The notes beneath the pieces were generated by a model, which had not been told where the DNA came from, ran no database searches, and saw only the letters and a list, made by a program, of their open reading frames with translations. Made by a program: the position numbers and the translations under genes. A DNA stretch of 64,000 bases from Amycolatopsis thermoflava N1165 (GTDB lineage: Bacteria; Actinomycetota; Actinomycetes; Mycobacteriales; Pseudonocardiaceae): contig NZ_KI421511.1 of assembly GCF_000473265.1 (NCBI RefSeq), positions 5,500,360-5,564,359 on the forward strand. The letters run 5' to 3'. Below are positions 44,173-51,694 of the stretch, one piece after another; position 1 is the first letter of the stretch; each line of letters begins with the position of its first letter.

Positions 44173-44430
44173 TTACCCCGGATGAGTGACGAAAGTGCCG
44201 CGACCGAAGACCACGGTCACCAGGCCCTCGTCCCGTAGTGCCTTGATCGCCCTGGCAGCGGTCGCCTTCGCGACGCCGTAGATCTCGGCCAGCTCCGGTC
44301 CTCCGGGAAGCTTCGCACCAGCTGGTAGAGCGCCGCTTTCGATGTCATGGCGGATGTCGTTCGCGATCTGCGCCCAGACGTACTCCGGCCCGTGGTGGTC
44401 GATCCGGCCGGAACGGTCTCCCCATGACAT
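44173..44430 (-). CDS. GntR family regulator, DNA-binding domain only
   Basis: An 85-aa protein that is essentially one GntR winged helix: VWAQIANDIRHDIESGALPAGAKLPGGPELAEIYGVAKATAARAIKALRDEGLVTVVFGRGTFVTHPG. It lacks any ligand domain, like short KorSA-type regulators. It is divergent from the second GntR protein at 44579; a palindrome lies between their starts. Confidence 0.85.
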   Translation of the reverse strand: MSWGDRSGRIDHHGPEYVWAQIANDIRHDIESGALPAGAKLPGGPELAEIYGVAKATAARAIKALRDEGLVTVVFGRGTFVTHPG

Positions 44431-44472
44431 GCCGTAACGCTATGCACCAGCAAGAGCCCGCATCCTCATAGC

Positions 44473-44498
44473 GGTACCTGTGGGTTCCTATAGGTACC
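44473..44498. promoter_or_regulatory. Palindrome between divergent GntR genes
   Basis: GGTACCT and AGGTACC form perfect 7-bp arms around 12 bp, 42 bp from the start of the leftward GntR gene and 80 bp before the rightward one. A likely operator for one or both. Confidence 0.55.
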
Positions 44499-44578
44499 TA
44501 GGGCGCGCTACTCTCGATCCAGTCGCGACCGGTCGTTCTCGGTCGCGGATTGACGGAGACGAGATCCACGGGGGACCT

Positions 44579-44878
44579 ATGACCTTCTATGAGGAGCTGG
44601 AGCCAGACAAGCCGGGCATGCTCTACGAGAAGATGGCCGACCACCTCGCCCGACGCATCAAGCGCGGGGACCTGCCGCCGGACACGCGGCTGCCTGCGGA
44701 ACGCCGGCTCGCACAGGAGTACGGCGTCTCGTTGGGCACAGCTCGCCACGCTACCGAGCTGCTCCGTTCCAAGGGGCTGGTGATCACGGTGCCATGCAAG
44801 GGGACCTACGTGGCTGGGGTCGGGCGATCTTCGGAACCGTCCACGGCTCGGTCAACTCTTCTCGCTCTCCGCCCGTAA
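44579..44878 (+). CDS. GntR family regulator, DNA-binding domain only
   Basis: A 99-aa winged-helix protein (MLYEKMADHLARRIKRGDLPPDTRLPAERRLAQEYGVSLGTARHATELLRSKGLVITVPCKGTYVAGVG, residues 14-82) with a short tail and no effector domain. ATG 44579 is chosen over an upstream frame that contains no family-like sequence. The phosphotransferase gene starts 31 bp later in the same direction and is probably co-transcribed. Confidence 0.85.
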   Translation: MTFYEELEPDKPGMLYEKMADHLARRIKRGDLPPDTRLPAERRLAQEYGVSLGTARHATELLRSKGLVITVPCKGTYVAGVGRSSEPSTARSTLLALRP

Positions 44879-44909
44879 CCTGGACCCGGATCACACGACG
44901 GGAGGCTTG

Positions 44910-45812
44910 ATGACGGACACCGCGCCAGCGTTCACCGCCGATTCCACTCGCGCTGTGCTCGACAGTGCTTGTCGTGACGCAGGCCTGGACCCCAAGGGCG
45001 CAACGCTGATGCGACTGGGCGAGAACGCCCTCTACAAGCTCGCCTCAGCCCCCATCGTGGTGCGGATCGCGCGGACCATGGACTACTGGCCGAACGTTGA
45101 AAAGGAGGTCGCGGTAGCACGCTGGCTCGCCGACCAGGGGTTCGCCTCAGGTCGACTGTCGAGGCCGGCCGATCAACCGCGCGCGGCAGGGGGCCACCCG
45201 GTCACGTTCTGGGAGTTCATCCCCGGCGAGGTCGCGATGCCGGACGACGTCGCGCTTCTTGGCCGTGAGCTTCGGGAACTTCACCGGCTGCCGTCTCCTA
45301 CGACGTTCACGCTGCCACGCACAGACATCCTCGCTCGGATCCGGCCGCGAGTGGCGTCCTCACCCGTCTCGGACGACGACAAACAGTTGCTGCTGGAGCG
45401 GTGTGAGGAGCTGGAAAACGAGGTTTCGCGGCTGAGCTTCCCGCTGGACGAGTGCGCAATCCACGGCGACGCTCATATCAAGAACCTGATGATCACCGAT
45501 TCCGGGCCGCTGCTCATCGACTTCGAGAACTTCTCTTGGGGGCAGCCGGAGTGGGATCTCTCGATGACCGCGACTGAGTACGTCACCGCTGGGTGGTGGA
45601 CGGACAAGCAGTACAACGACTTCGCCCGTTCCTACGGCTACGACATCCGGAACTGGGAAGGCTTCCCAACGCTCCGAGCGACCCACGAGATCAAGATGAC
45701 GACGTGGATCATGCAGAACGTCGACCACTCGCCGGAGATCAAGGCGGAGTTCGACACGCGCATGCGCACTATCCGCACTGGTGAGGCGAACGCTCGCTGG
45801 CGGCCGTTCTGA
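44910..45812 (+). CDS. Aminoglycoside phosphotransferase (APH) family kinase
   Basis: A 300-aa protein kinase-like small-molecule kinase. The catalytic loop HGDAHIKN lies at 185-192 (Brenner motif with D187) and the metal-binding DFE at 204-206 (variant of DxD). The nucleotide loop GENALYKL is at residues 37-44. ATG 44910 has GGAGG 4 bp upstream; TTG 44907 is less likely. Whether it confers drug resistance or phosphorylates something else cannot be told. It converges with the TPR regulator gene (6-bp gap). Confidence 0.88.
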   Translation: MTDTAPAFTADSTRAVLDSACRDAGLDPKGATLMRLGENALYKLASAPIVVRIARTMDYWPNVEKEVAVARWLADQGFASGRLSRPADQPRAAGGHPVTFWEFIPGEVAMPDDVALLGRELRELHRLPSPTTFTLPRTDILARIRPRVASSPVSDDDKQLLLERCEELENEVSRLSFPLDECAIHGDAHIKNLMITDSGPLLIDFENFSWGQPEWDLSMTATEYVTAGWWTDKQYNDFARSYGYDIRNWEGFPTLRATHEIKMTTWIMQNVDHSPEIKAEFDTRMRTIRTGEANARWRPF

Positions 45813-45818
45813 ACCCGG

Positions 45819-47222
45819 TCACGCCGCGACCGGCGGGATGGCAAGCTTCGGGTACCGCGACCGCAACAGGCTGGTGAAGTTCTGCGACAGCTCCCGGTCG
45901 GCCTTGAGCTCGTGGAGCGCCTTGCAGAAGTCAGTGAGGTAACGCAAGTACCGCATGGACTGCAGGCCGTCTGCCAGCTCGACCGCCTCAGTCGCAAGCG
46001 CTACGGCCTCGTGCGGTTCCCCGTTGGCCAGTGAGCCTGCCGCGGAAACCATCTGGATGAACGCACGAGTCCGCGGCGGTGTGAGGACCGGGTCGATGGC
46101 CTGAGCAGTGAAGAGTTTCGTCCTGTTGCCATCGCCAAGGTCCTTGAAGCAGTGGGACGCCTCCCCGGCCAGCTCCAGCGCGTCGAAATAGTTCATCCAT
46201 TCTGGTTCGACGGACGGATCTCGGGTCTCGAAGGCTTGCTCGGCACGATGCAGTGCGGCAGCCGTCCCACGTTTGTCGCCAAGACTCGCGAGCGCTCGCG
46301 CCTCCATTGCCAAGAACATCGAGGAGACCGTGCTTGTCGCTCGGCCAAGCGTCGCGGCCTGGGCCGCTCTGGCGAAGCTGACAGCATCGTTGAACCGACC
46401 GAGGTAGTTCGCCTGGTGGGACAGACTCGACAGCATCCGCGCACCAAGCATGTGGTCGTCGGCCTCGCGCGCGAGCTTGAGTCCCTGGGTGAAGTACCGC
46501 ATGGCCACCCCGTGCCGACCGGCGTCGTAGGCGCTCCAGCCGAGCAACTGTGCGACCTCTGCTGCGGCGCTGAAGATCTCGCGTCGAACGGGCTCCGGGT
46601 GGTGCTTGCGCAGGAGCGGCACGACCTGATCGCGGAAGAACTGGATGAGCATGCGCCGGGTGTGGCCGCCGCCGAACTGGAAGTCCATGTCCATCAGGTG
46701 CGCCGTCGTCCGGCGGATGCGCTCGGCGGCCGTGGCGCCCCTCAGGGGTCCGTCATCCTCGGGCGTGAGTACGACGGGTGCAGAGAACATGTACCCGGTG
46801 ATGATCTGCGGAGCGACGTCCTCGCGCCACGTCGCGTTGACGACTCGCCGACGGTCGCCGAGATCGGCGTCGGTGAGCTGGTGCAGGAGGTTGACGGCTT
46901 GGCCTGGTTCGGCTTGGTACGCCAACCCCTCGGTGACAAGGGCGTCGTCCTCGGGCGCGTCCGCCTCCCCCAGCCCGATGTCCTCCAGGCTGACAGGCCG
47001 GCCGAGTTTCGCCGACAGCACCTGCGCGATGACGCGAGGCTTGGGGTCCCTCGGCACCATGCCGTCAAGCCACTTGCGGACGTCGTTGTGGTCGGCGCGC
47101 AGTGGCTCCTTCCAGGCGGCTGTCGCCTCGACGATGCGGCGGGCGAGCCCCTTGTTGCTCATGCCCGCTTCCTGCATCACCGCTGCTAAACGCCTGTTTG
47201 GCTCCTTCTTTCCTGCCGCCAT
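45819..47222 (-). CDS. Large regulator: HTH-like N-terminus and TPR-like C-terminus
   Basis: A 467-aa protein. The N-terminal 80 residues (RRLAAVMQEAGMSNKGLARRIVEATAAWKEPLRADHNDVRKWLDGMVPRDPKPRVIAQVLSAKLGRP) look like a diverged XRE domain; from about residue 150 on are helical repeats of the TPR type, such as YDAGRHGVAMRYFTQGLKLAREADDH and SLSHQANYLGRFNDAVSFARAAQAA. This layout is common in actinomycete proteins annotated as regulators or Tat-signal proteins. ATG 47222 has GGGAGGTGA before it. Upstream lie five octamer repeats. Ligand or partner unknown. Confidence 0.8.
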   Translation of the reverse strand: MAAGKKEPNRRLAAVMQEAGMSNKGLARRIVEATAAWKEPLRADHNDVRKWLDGMVPRDPKPRVIAQVLSAKLGRPVSLEDIGLGEADAPEDDALVTEGLAYQAEPGQAVNLLHQLTDADLGDRRRVVNATWREDVAPQIITGYMFSAPVVLTPEDDGPLRGATAAERIRRTTAHLMDMDFQFGGGHTRRMLIQFFRDQVVPLLRKHHPEPVRREIFSAAAEVAQLLGWSAYDAGRHGVAMRYFTQGLKLAREADDHMLGARMLSSLSHQANYLGRFNDAVSFARAAQAATLGRATSTVSSMFLAMEARALASLGDKRGTAAALHRAEQAFETRDPSVEPEWMNYFDALELAGEASHCFKDLGDGNRTKLFTAQAIDPVLTPPRTRAFIQMVSAAGSLANGEPHEAVALATEAVELADGLQSMRYLRYLTDFCKALHELKADRELSQNFTSLLRSRYPKLAIPPVAA

Positions 47223-47296
47223 CGTCACCTCCCTGCGACCAGTGAAGCACAAAGAGTTGCGCCTGGACGCGCCCTTGCGCATCTCTATGCGCTCAA

Positions 47297-47347
47297 GTGC
47301 TCCCCCATTTGCTCCCGTGCTCCCCCTGTGCTCACTGCCGTGCTCCC
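47297..47347. promoter_or_regulatory. Five octamer repeats upstream of the TPR regulator
   Basis: GTGCTCCC or one-base variants occur at 47297, 47309, 47317, 47328 and 47340, all in one direction. They lie 75-125 bp before the ATG at 47222 and may be cooperative operator sites for the encoded protein. Confidence 0.5.
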
Positions 47348-47372
47348 GGCCGCCGCGGGTTTCATTTGAGCC

Positions 47373-47586
47373 ATGAACAACACGGGTTGGACAGAACCGG
47401 GTCAGACGGGAGATGCAGCCGATATGGCGGTACCGCGAGAGCAGCGGGGTGCATCCGGCGCGCCCCACGGGTTATCCGAAGCTCAACTCCGGCGGATCGC
47501 CGGTCGCCTCCGGGCGCTGACTGCTGAACTCAACGAGGTGCGTCAGCGGGTCGTGCGACTGGAAGCCGGGGAGCGCCGAGCGAGCC
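47373..47586 (+). other. Possible small open reading frame, unsupported
   Basis: A frame from ATG 47373 encodes MNNTGWTEPGQTGDAADMAV and then a coiled-coil-like AQLRRIAGRLRALTAELNEVRQ; it continues into the opposite-strand KorSA-like gene where it is a shadow. The first 70 codons look weakly coding. Listed so the gap 47223-47586 is not left unexplained. Confidence 0.25.
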
Positions 47587-47931
47587 TCAGTCGGACTGCT
47601 CTTCCAGCCGCTCAAGACGCTGAGCCAGGTCGGCGACAGTCGCGTTCAGAGCGTCGATCTGCCGGTGGATGGCAGCGAGGGGATCGTCGTGCGACTCGCC
47701 GGGCTGGGTCACGAAGTAGCCGAGGCCGGCAGTGACTTCGGCGTAGCCATCCTCGGCGAGCTGAGTCAGGGCCTTCTGAGCCGTCATCGGCGACACGCCG
47801 CGATCGCGAGCGAGTGCGCGTACTGAGGGAAGCTTCTCGCCCGGTTTCAACTCGCCAGCATCGATCTTGGCCGCGATAGAGGCAGCCACTGCCTGGTAGG
47901 GGTGCCCTGTCACCTGCTGCGGCTGCTTCAT
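47587..47931 (-). CDS. KorSA-like GntR family repressor
   Basis: A 114-aa GntR protein: YQAVAASIAAKIDAGELKPGEKLPSVRALARDRGVSPMTAQKALTQLAEDGYAEVTAGLGYFVTQPG is the winged helix, followed by a coiled-coil tail IHRQIDALNATVADLAQRLERLEE. By position and class it corresponds to KorSA of pSAM2, which represses the activator and transfer genes. ATG 47931 is chosen over two upstream in-frame starts with no family-like sequence. It is divergent from the SCO3933-like gene across a repeat-rich 124-bp gap. Confidence 0.82.
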   Translation of the reverse strand: MKQPQQVTGHPYQAVAASIAAKIDAGELKPGEKLPSVRALARDRGVSPMTAQKALTQLAEDGYAEVTAGLGYFVTQPGESHDDPLAAIHRQIDALNATVADLAQRLERLEEQSD

Positions 47932-47952
47932 GAACCAACTGTACCGAGACGC

Positions 47953-48034
47953 CATATAACGCGCTAGTTCACCCGAACAGACCATAGCACTGTCCTAGCA
48001 CTGTGCTACCTTGGTTCTAGTACGACATATAACG
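47953..48034. promoter_or_regulatory. Repeat-rich control region between KorSA-like and SCO3933-like genes
   Basis: CATATAACG occurs at 47953-47961 and again at 48026-48034; TAGCACTGT occurs at 47985-47993 and 47996-48004, the second copy extending to the palindrome TAGCACTGTGCTA at 47996-48008. These are candidate KorSA-type operators for the switch between the integrated and transfer states. Confidence 0.6.
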
Positions 48035-48055
48035 TCACAAGACAGGAGTGGATAG

Positions 48056-48388
48056 ATGAGGAACATCCCCGTCAACCTCGGCGGCTACCGGCTCCGGATC
48101 GCCGAGGCTCCGACGATGAAGACGCGGAAGGACAAGGACGGCCGCGAGGAGGTCGTCACCGTGGATGGGGTGACTCGCTACACGGTGTCCTTGTTCGCGA
48201 AGTCGGATGGCGCGAAGGGCGAGGAGATCCGGGTAACCCTGGAGACCGACCCCGGCGAGGGGTTCGAGGAGGGCCAGTTGGTCGAGCTGATCGACGCCCG
48301 GGTGTCGCCGTACTCCTTCCGCAACGACCGCGGCGAGACGGTTTCGGGCATGGCATTCGCTGCCATGGGCCTCAAGCCCGCTGGCTGA
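48056..48388 (+). CDS. SCO3933-family regulatory protein
   Basis: A 110-aa protein opening MRNIPVNLGGYRLRIAEAPTMKTRKDKDGREEVVTVDG with a beta-rich middle YTVSLFAKSDGAKGEEIRVTLETDPGEGFEEGQLVELIDARVSPYSF, the pattern of the small SCO3933-family proteins encoded on AICEs. By position it could be the counterpart of the pSAM2 activator Pra; this is inference. AGGAG lies 8 bp before ATG 48056. It probably heads the transfer operon running to 51679. Confidence 0.75.
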   Translation: MRNIPVNLGGYRLRIAEAPTMKTRKDKDGREEVVTVDGVTRYTVSLFAKSDGAKGEEIRVTLETDPGEGFEEGQLVELIDARVSPYSFRNDRGETVSGMAFAAMGLKPAG

Positions 48389-48592
48389 TCCAACCGCGTG
48401 TCCCGGTAGCCCTTCCTATTCCTGGTTAGCCGCCCGTTCGAGTCGGGCAAGGGCACTTATCTGCTGTTTGAGAATTGCACAGTGGGCCGATCCATGCCTA
48501 AATTCGCGCCTTTTGTGGTGGCGCGCCTTGGCTCCCGGCATTGTTTCCGGGGGTCTTGGGGTTCTACCACAGAACAGATTGGGGTGCCGCAT

Positions 48593-48697
48593 ATGTGCAA
48601 TCGGGACTGGATTGACGGTGATTACCGGCACGGCGACGACGAGCGCCCGGACGGACTGTCCACCTTCAACCCCCACGGACCAAAGCGGAATGCCTGA
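48593..48697 (+). CDS. Very small hypothetical protein, 34 aa
   Basis: ATG 48593 opens a 34-residue frame (MCNRDWIDGDYRHGDDERPD, then GLSTFNPHGPKRNA). It lies between the SCO3933-like gene and the next small gene, in the run of tightly spaced small genes; charged composition suggests it may be real. No ribosome-binding site of strength. No family recognised. Confidence 0.4.
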   Translation: MCNRDWIDGDYRHGDDERPDGLSTFNPHGPKRNA

Positions 48698-48710
48698 GGG
48701 GAGGAATGTC

Positions 48711-48959
48711 ATGAGCCTGAAGGTCGATTCGGACCGGATCGCGAGCACGGTGACCGAGCATCACGCGGTCAACGGGCCGGACGGCTGGCTGGTCACCTGG
48801 CTCCCGGGACGGACGTTCGATCGGAACGCGGCAATTACGGCGATGCTGCTGGTCGAGATCTACGTAATCGACCCGCCACCGAAAAATCCGATGTGGAAAC
48901 TCGCGGCGAACTGGGAACGGGAAATCGGCGTAGACCGCCAGCAGGACTGGCAGGGGTAA
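48711..48959 (+). CDS. Small hypothetical protein, 82 aa
   Basis: An 82-aa protein starting at ATG 48711 after a GGGGAGGAA ribosome-binding site 14 nt before the start codon. It opens MSLKVDSDRIASTVTEHHAV and ends KNPMWKLAANWEREIGVDRQ. Hydrophobic stretch AAITAMLLVEIYV may be a short membrane or core helix. Part of the small-gene run of the element; no family recognised. Confidence 0.6.
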   Translation: MSLKVDSDRIASTVTEHHAVNGPDGWLVTWLPGRTFDRNAAITAMLLVEIYVIDPPPKNPMWKLAANWEREIGVDRQQDWQG

Positions 48960-48983
48960 CAGACCTAGGAGGGAAACAAGTTG

Positions 48984-49148
48984 GTGAGCGAGATTCAGGA
49001 CATCATCAGAGCGGCGACCGCAGCGTACGAAAAGTTCGCGGCTAGTCGGCCGGACCAGGAAACGCGGGTGACGGTAGGCAACGCGGTGCGATTCCTCGTG
49101 GCTGACCTGACCTCGGCAGCGGAGTATGTGGCAGGAAAGGGGAACTGA
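48984..49148 (+). CDS. Small helical protein, 54 aa
   Basis: Starts at GTG 48984 (or TTG 48981, AGGAGGG 8 bp before) and ends at 49148 overlapping the next ATG by one base. The product, SEIQDIIRAATAAYEKFAAS and onward, is a short helical protein without recognised family. Tight coupling and spacing support it as a real gene too short to stand out by length. Confidence 0.55.
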   Translation: MSEIQDIIRAATAAYEKFAASRPDQETRVTVGNAVRFLVADLTSAAEYVAGKGN

Positions 49149-49411
49149 TGCAAATCGATGCGATCAACCGGCGCGCTCGGGAACGCTACGGCAACTTCGT
49201 GGTCGCGATGGACCTGGTGCTGGAAGCACTGGAGGGCCTGACCGGCCTGATCGAGAAGGTCGACGACAAGCACGCTGGGTCCGGTTGGACCGTCGCTACC
49301 CAGGACGAACTCAAGGGCTACCGCACTCAAGCCACCGACGAGCTGGAGCGTCTGCGGACGGTGGCCAAGAAGTACGAGACCGAGCTGGTCTCGCGCGATT
49401 GGAGGGTCTGA
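49148..49411 (+). CDS. Small helical protein, 87 aa
   Basis: ATG 49148 overlaps the stop of the preceding gene (TGATG). The 87-aa product is a long alpha-helical protein (NRRARERYGNFVVAMDLVLEALEGL, and DELKGYRTQATDELERLRTVAKKYETELV) likely to form a coiled-coil. Proteins of this sort are common between regulator and translocase genes in AICEs; function unknown. Confidence 0.65.
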   Translation: MQIDAINRRARERYGNFVVAMDLVLEALEGLTGLIEKVDDKHAGSGWTVATQDELKGYRTQATDELERLRTVAKKYETELVSRDWRV

Positions 49412-49414
49412 GCA

Positions 49415-49600
49415 ATGGCAGGGCATCAGGTGGACCGGGCGCTGGATGCGGTGGACGCCGCGATGCGGCAGCTCCGGCAGGCGATCAAGGGCATTCCGGT
49501 GCGGCGGGAGGGCTTCAAGGGCCACCACGACCGCATGGCCAAAGCCGTCGCCAAGCTGACCGTCTCGCTCTCCGACTCCCGCTCCGCAATCAAGGACTGA
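49415..49600 (+). CDS. Small basic protein, 61 aa
   Basis: A 61-aa basic helical protein (MAGHQVDRALDAVDAAMRQL, then RQAIKGIPVRREGFKGHHDR, then MAKAVAKLTVSLSDSRSAIK) 4 bp after the previous stop. Net positive charge suggests nucleic-acid or membrane contact. No family recognised; the gene continues the transfer operon. Confidence 0.6.
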   Translation: MAGHQVDRALDAVDAAMRQLRQAIKGIPVRREGFKGHHDRMAKAVAKLTVSLSDSRSAIKD

Positions 49601-49683
49601 CCGAACAGCAACCGCCTCAGGACCGGCCTGACCACCTTGCAACGGGTGGCGGGCCGGTCCTTTCGTTTCTCGGAAGGAACACC

Positions 49684-51048
49684 ATGGCTTCGGAATTCTC
49701 CAAGCGCACCAAGGGCGCAGAGGTCAAGGTCGCCGCCTGGCTCAGCCGACACCCCGGCAGCATCCTCGCTCCCGCTGCCGTCACCACCGCCGGGCTCGAA
49801 CTGGGCTGGACCACCACCGGCGGCATCCTCGGCGGCACCGCAGCGAGCCTGGGTGCCTGGTACCGAGCGCATCCGGACACCTTCGACCGGTTCGCCGCTC
49901 CACGGATCCGGGCGTGGCGTCGCCGCTGGATCACCTACCTGGGGCCGCGCTGGCGCAACGCCCTGATCGCCTGCGACCTGTTCACCACCAACCGCAAAAC
50001 CGGCGAACTGCACGTCCCCCGCCTGCTGCGCATCCGCTCCTACTCCCCGAGCGTCGACACCCTCTACGTCAAGCTCCACCCCGGGCAGCATCTCCGGCAG
50101 TTCGAGGCCAAGCTCCCCGAGCTGACCGAAGCCCTCAAGGTCGAGCGGATCGCCATCGAGCGGGTCAAGCCCCGGGTGATCGCCCTGGTCGTCGAGCGGT
50201 CCGAGCCGTTCACCGAGGTCATCGAGGCCCCGGAGATGGTCTACGACTCCGACGCGATCGAGCTAACCAACCTCTACGTCGGCGAGACCGAGTACGGCGG
50301 CGACTGGCGGTTGTCCGCGGTGGGGCAGCACCTGTTCGTTGCGGGCGCGACTGGTGCGGGAAAGAACTCGGTGGTCAACGCTCTGCTCCGCGGGCTGGCA
50401 CCGTTGATCCGGGACGGCGCCGTGCGGTTGTGGATCTGCGATCCCAAGCAAATGGAGTTCGCCAAGCTCGCCGGCATCGCGTACCGCTACGCCTGCGAGG
50501 AGGGCGACTGCGCGGAGCTGGTCGAGGAGTACGTGGCCGACATGCAGGCCACCCAACGCTGCCTGGCCGACCAGGGCAAGCGCAAGATCACCCCCTCCTC
50601 GGTCACGCCACTGAACGTGCTGATCCTCGACGAGATGGGCGCACTGCTCGCCTACGGCGACGCCTCCGCGGCCCGCGGCCTGAAACGGCAGCTCGCCCTT
50701 GTTGGCTCTCAGGGCCGCGCAACCGGGCACTCGATGGTCGGACTGGTGCAGGAACCCACCAAGGACACCGTGCCGGTGCGGGATCTGTTCACCACCCGCG
50801 TGTGCCTGCGGGTCACCTCCGCGGCTCACGTGGACATGGTGCTCGGCGAGAACGCCCGCCTTCGCGGTGCGCTGGCTGATGAGATCCCGAACGCCCCGGA
50901 AACGTCGGGGATCGGCTACGTCATCCGGCAGCGCTCCCGCGTCCCCATGCGCGTGCGCGCTGCCTACGTCGACGACCGCGAGCTGGACGAGCTGGTCGAG
51001 TTCGTGCGGGCCGGATGGCGCGGTGCTGAGCTGCGGGTGGTGGCCTGA
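49684..51048 (+). CDS. traB: TraB/FtsK-like conjugative DNA translocase (TraSA type)
   Basis: A 454-aa FtsK/SpoIIIE-type pump that moves double-stranded DNA between mycelial compartments, the single transfer protein of AICEs. An N-terminal hydrophobic segment is near residues 24-50 and a WYRAHPDTF linker follows. Walker A is GATGAGKNS at 221-229, with Asn at the usual Ser/Thr position, and Walker B is NVLILDEMG near residue 307. The C-terminal region likely forms a winged helix (VPMRVRAAYVDDRELDELVEFVRAG) as in TraB. ATG 49684. Confidence 0.92.
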   Translation: MASEFSKRTKGAEVKVAAWLSRHPGSILAPAAVTTAGLELGWTTTGGILGGTAASLGAWYRAHPDTFDRFAAPRIRAWRRRWITYLGPRWRNALIACDLFTTNRKTGELHVPRLLRIRSYSPSVDTLYVKLHPGQHLRQFEAKLPELTEALKVERIAIERVKPRVIALVVERSEPFTEVIEAPEMVYDSDAIELTNLYVGETEYGGDWRLSAVGQHLFVAGATGAGKNSVVNALLRGLAPLIRDGAVRLWICDPKQMEFAKLAGIAYRYACEEGDCAELVEEYVADMQATQRCLADQGKRKITPSSVTPLNVLILDEMGALLAYGDASAARGLKRQLALVGSQGRATGHSMVGLVQEPTKDTVPVRDLFTTRVCLRVTSAAHVDMVLGENARLRGALADEIPNAPETSGIGYVIRQRSRVPMRVRAAYVDDRELDELVEFVRAGWRGAELRVVA

Positions 51049-51287
51049 TGCTGACCCTGCGGTTCGTGTGGTCCTGGACCAAAATGACCGGCCTCGCCTT
51101 CCTCGCCCTGCTGATCGAGCGGGCGGTGATCCACAGCTTCTGGGGCTTCGCCCTCGCTGCCGCCGCCACGCTCGTGACCTGGGCCGTGATCACGGTCGGG
51201 CTGTACCGGGAGTGGCGGGCACACGGCACCGGCTACCGGCACGAGGTCAACGAATGGCTCACCGGCCGACCGGACCGGAGGCCGTGA
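51048..51287 (+). CDS. Small membrane protein, Spd-like
   Basis: A 79-aa protein with two hydrophobic segments (MTGLAFLALLIERAVIH and FWGFALAAAATLVTWAVITVG) and a charged tail, of the type found as small spread (Spd) proteins next to traB in pSAM2 relatives. ATG overlaps the stop of traB by one base (TGATG). Likely helps plasmid-like spread within the mycelium; inferred from position. Confidence 0.75.
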   Translation: MLTLRFVWSWTKMTGLAFLALLIERAVIHSFWGFALAAAATLVTWAVITVGLYREWRAHGTGYRHEVNEWLTGRPDRRP

Positions 51288-51679
51288 TGGCGGACGAGTT
51301 CGGGCTGTTCAGCGCTCCCGCTGCTGGCACGCCTGCTCCCTCCCGGCAGTGTCCGCCACCGCGGCCGCGTAAGCGCTCGAAGGCGGTCATCAGCCCGGCG
51401 TTGGCACAGGACGTGCTGGCGGAGGTGCAGGACGGCCGGTACGGGCTGCTGGACGACTCCGACCGGGTCGTGCTGTTCGAGGACACCGACCGGGTGCGCA
51501 TCGCCACTGACGAAGACACCGTGCACGCGCTCATGCAGGGCCGCTACGTCGAACGTTGTCCCGCCCGCGACACGGTCTCCTGCTTGCACGGTGTTGTCCG
51601 GCGTCCGGTGTCCCCGCTGCGGCTTACCCGGCAGGGACGGAACCTGCTCTCCCGCTGGTCCGCGCTCAAACCCTACTGA
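51287..51679 (+). CDS. Hypothetical protein in the spread operon, 130 aa
   Basis: ATG 51287 overlaps the previous stop. A Pro/Arg-rich start (TPAPSRQCPPPRPRKRSKAV) leads into a compact domain (YGLLDDSDRVVLFEDTDRVRIATDEDTVHALMQGRYVERCPARDTVSCLHGVVRRPVSPLRLTRQGRNLLSRWSAL). The LTRQGRNLLSRW tail resembles winged-helix ends. Location between spread genes suggests a transfer-related role; family unknown. Confidence 0.65.
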   Translation: MADEFGLFSAPAAGTPAPSRQCPPPRPRKRSKAVISPALAQDVLAEVQDGRYGLLDDSDRVVLFEDTDRVRIATDEDTVHALMQGRYVERCPARDTVSCLHGVVRRPVSPLRLTRQGRNLLSRWSALKPY

Positions 51680-51694
51680 CGAAAGGAGAAGGCC

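Noticed and set aside
47373-47735. Frame on the plus strand opposite the KorSA-like gene
   Set aside because: The downstream half is a shadow of the GntR gene; only the first part has weak coding character, listed at low confidence.
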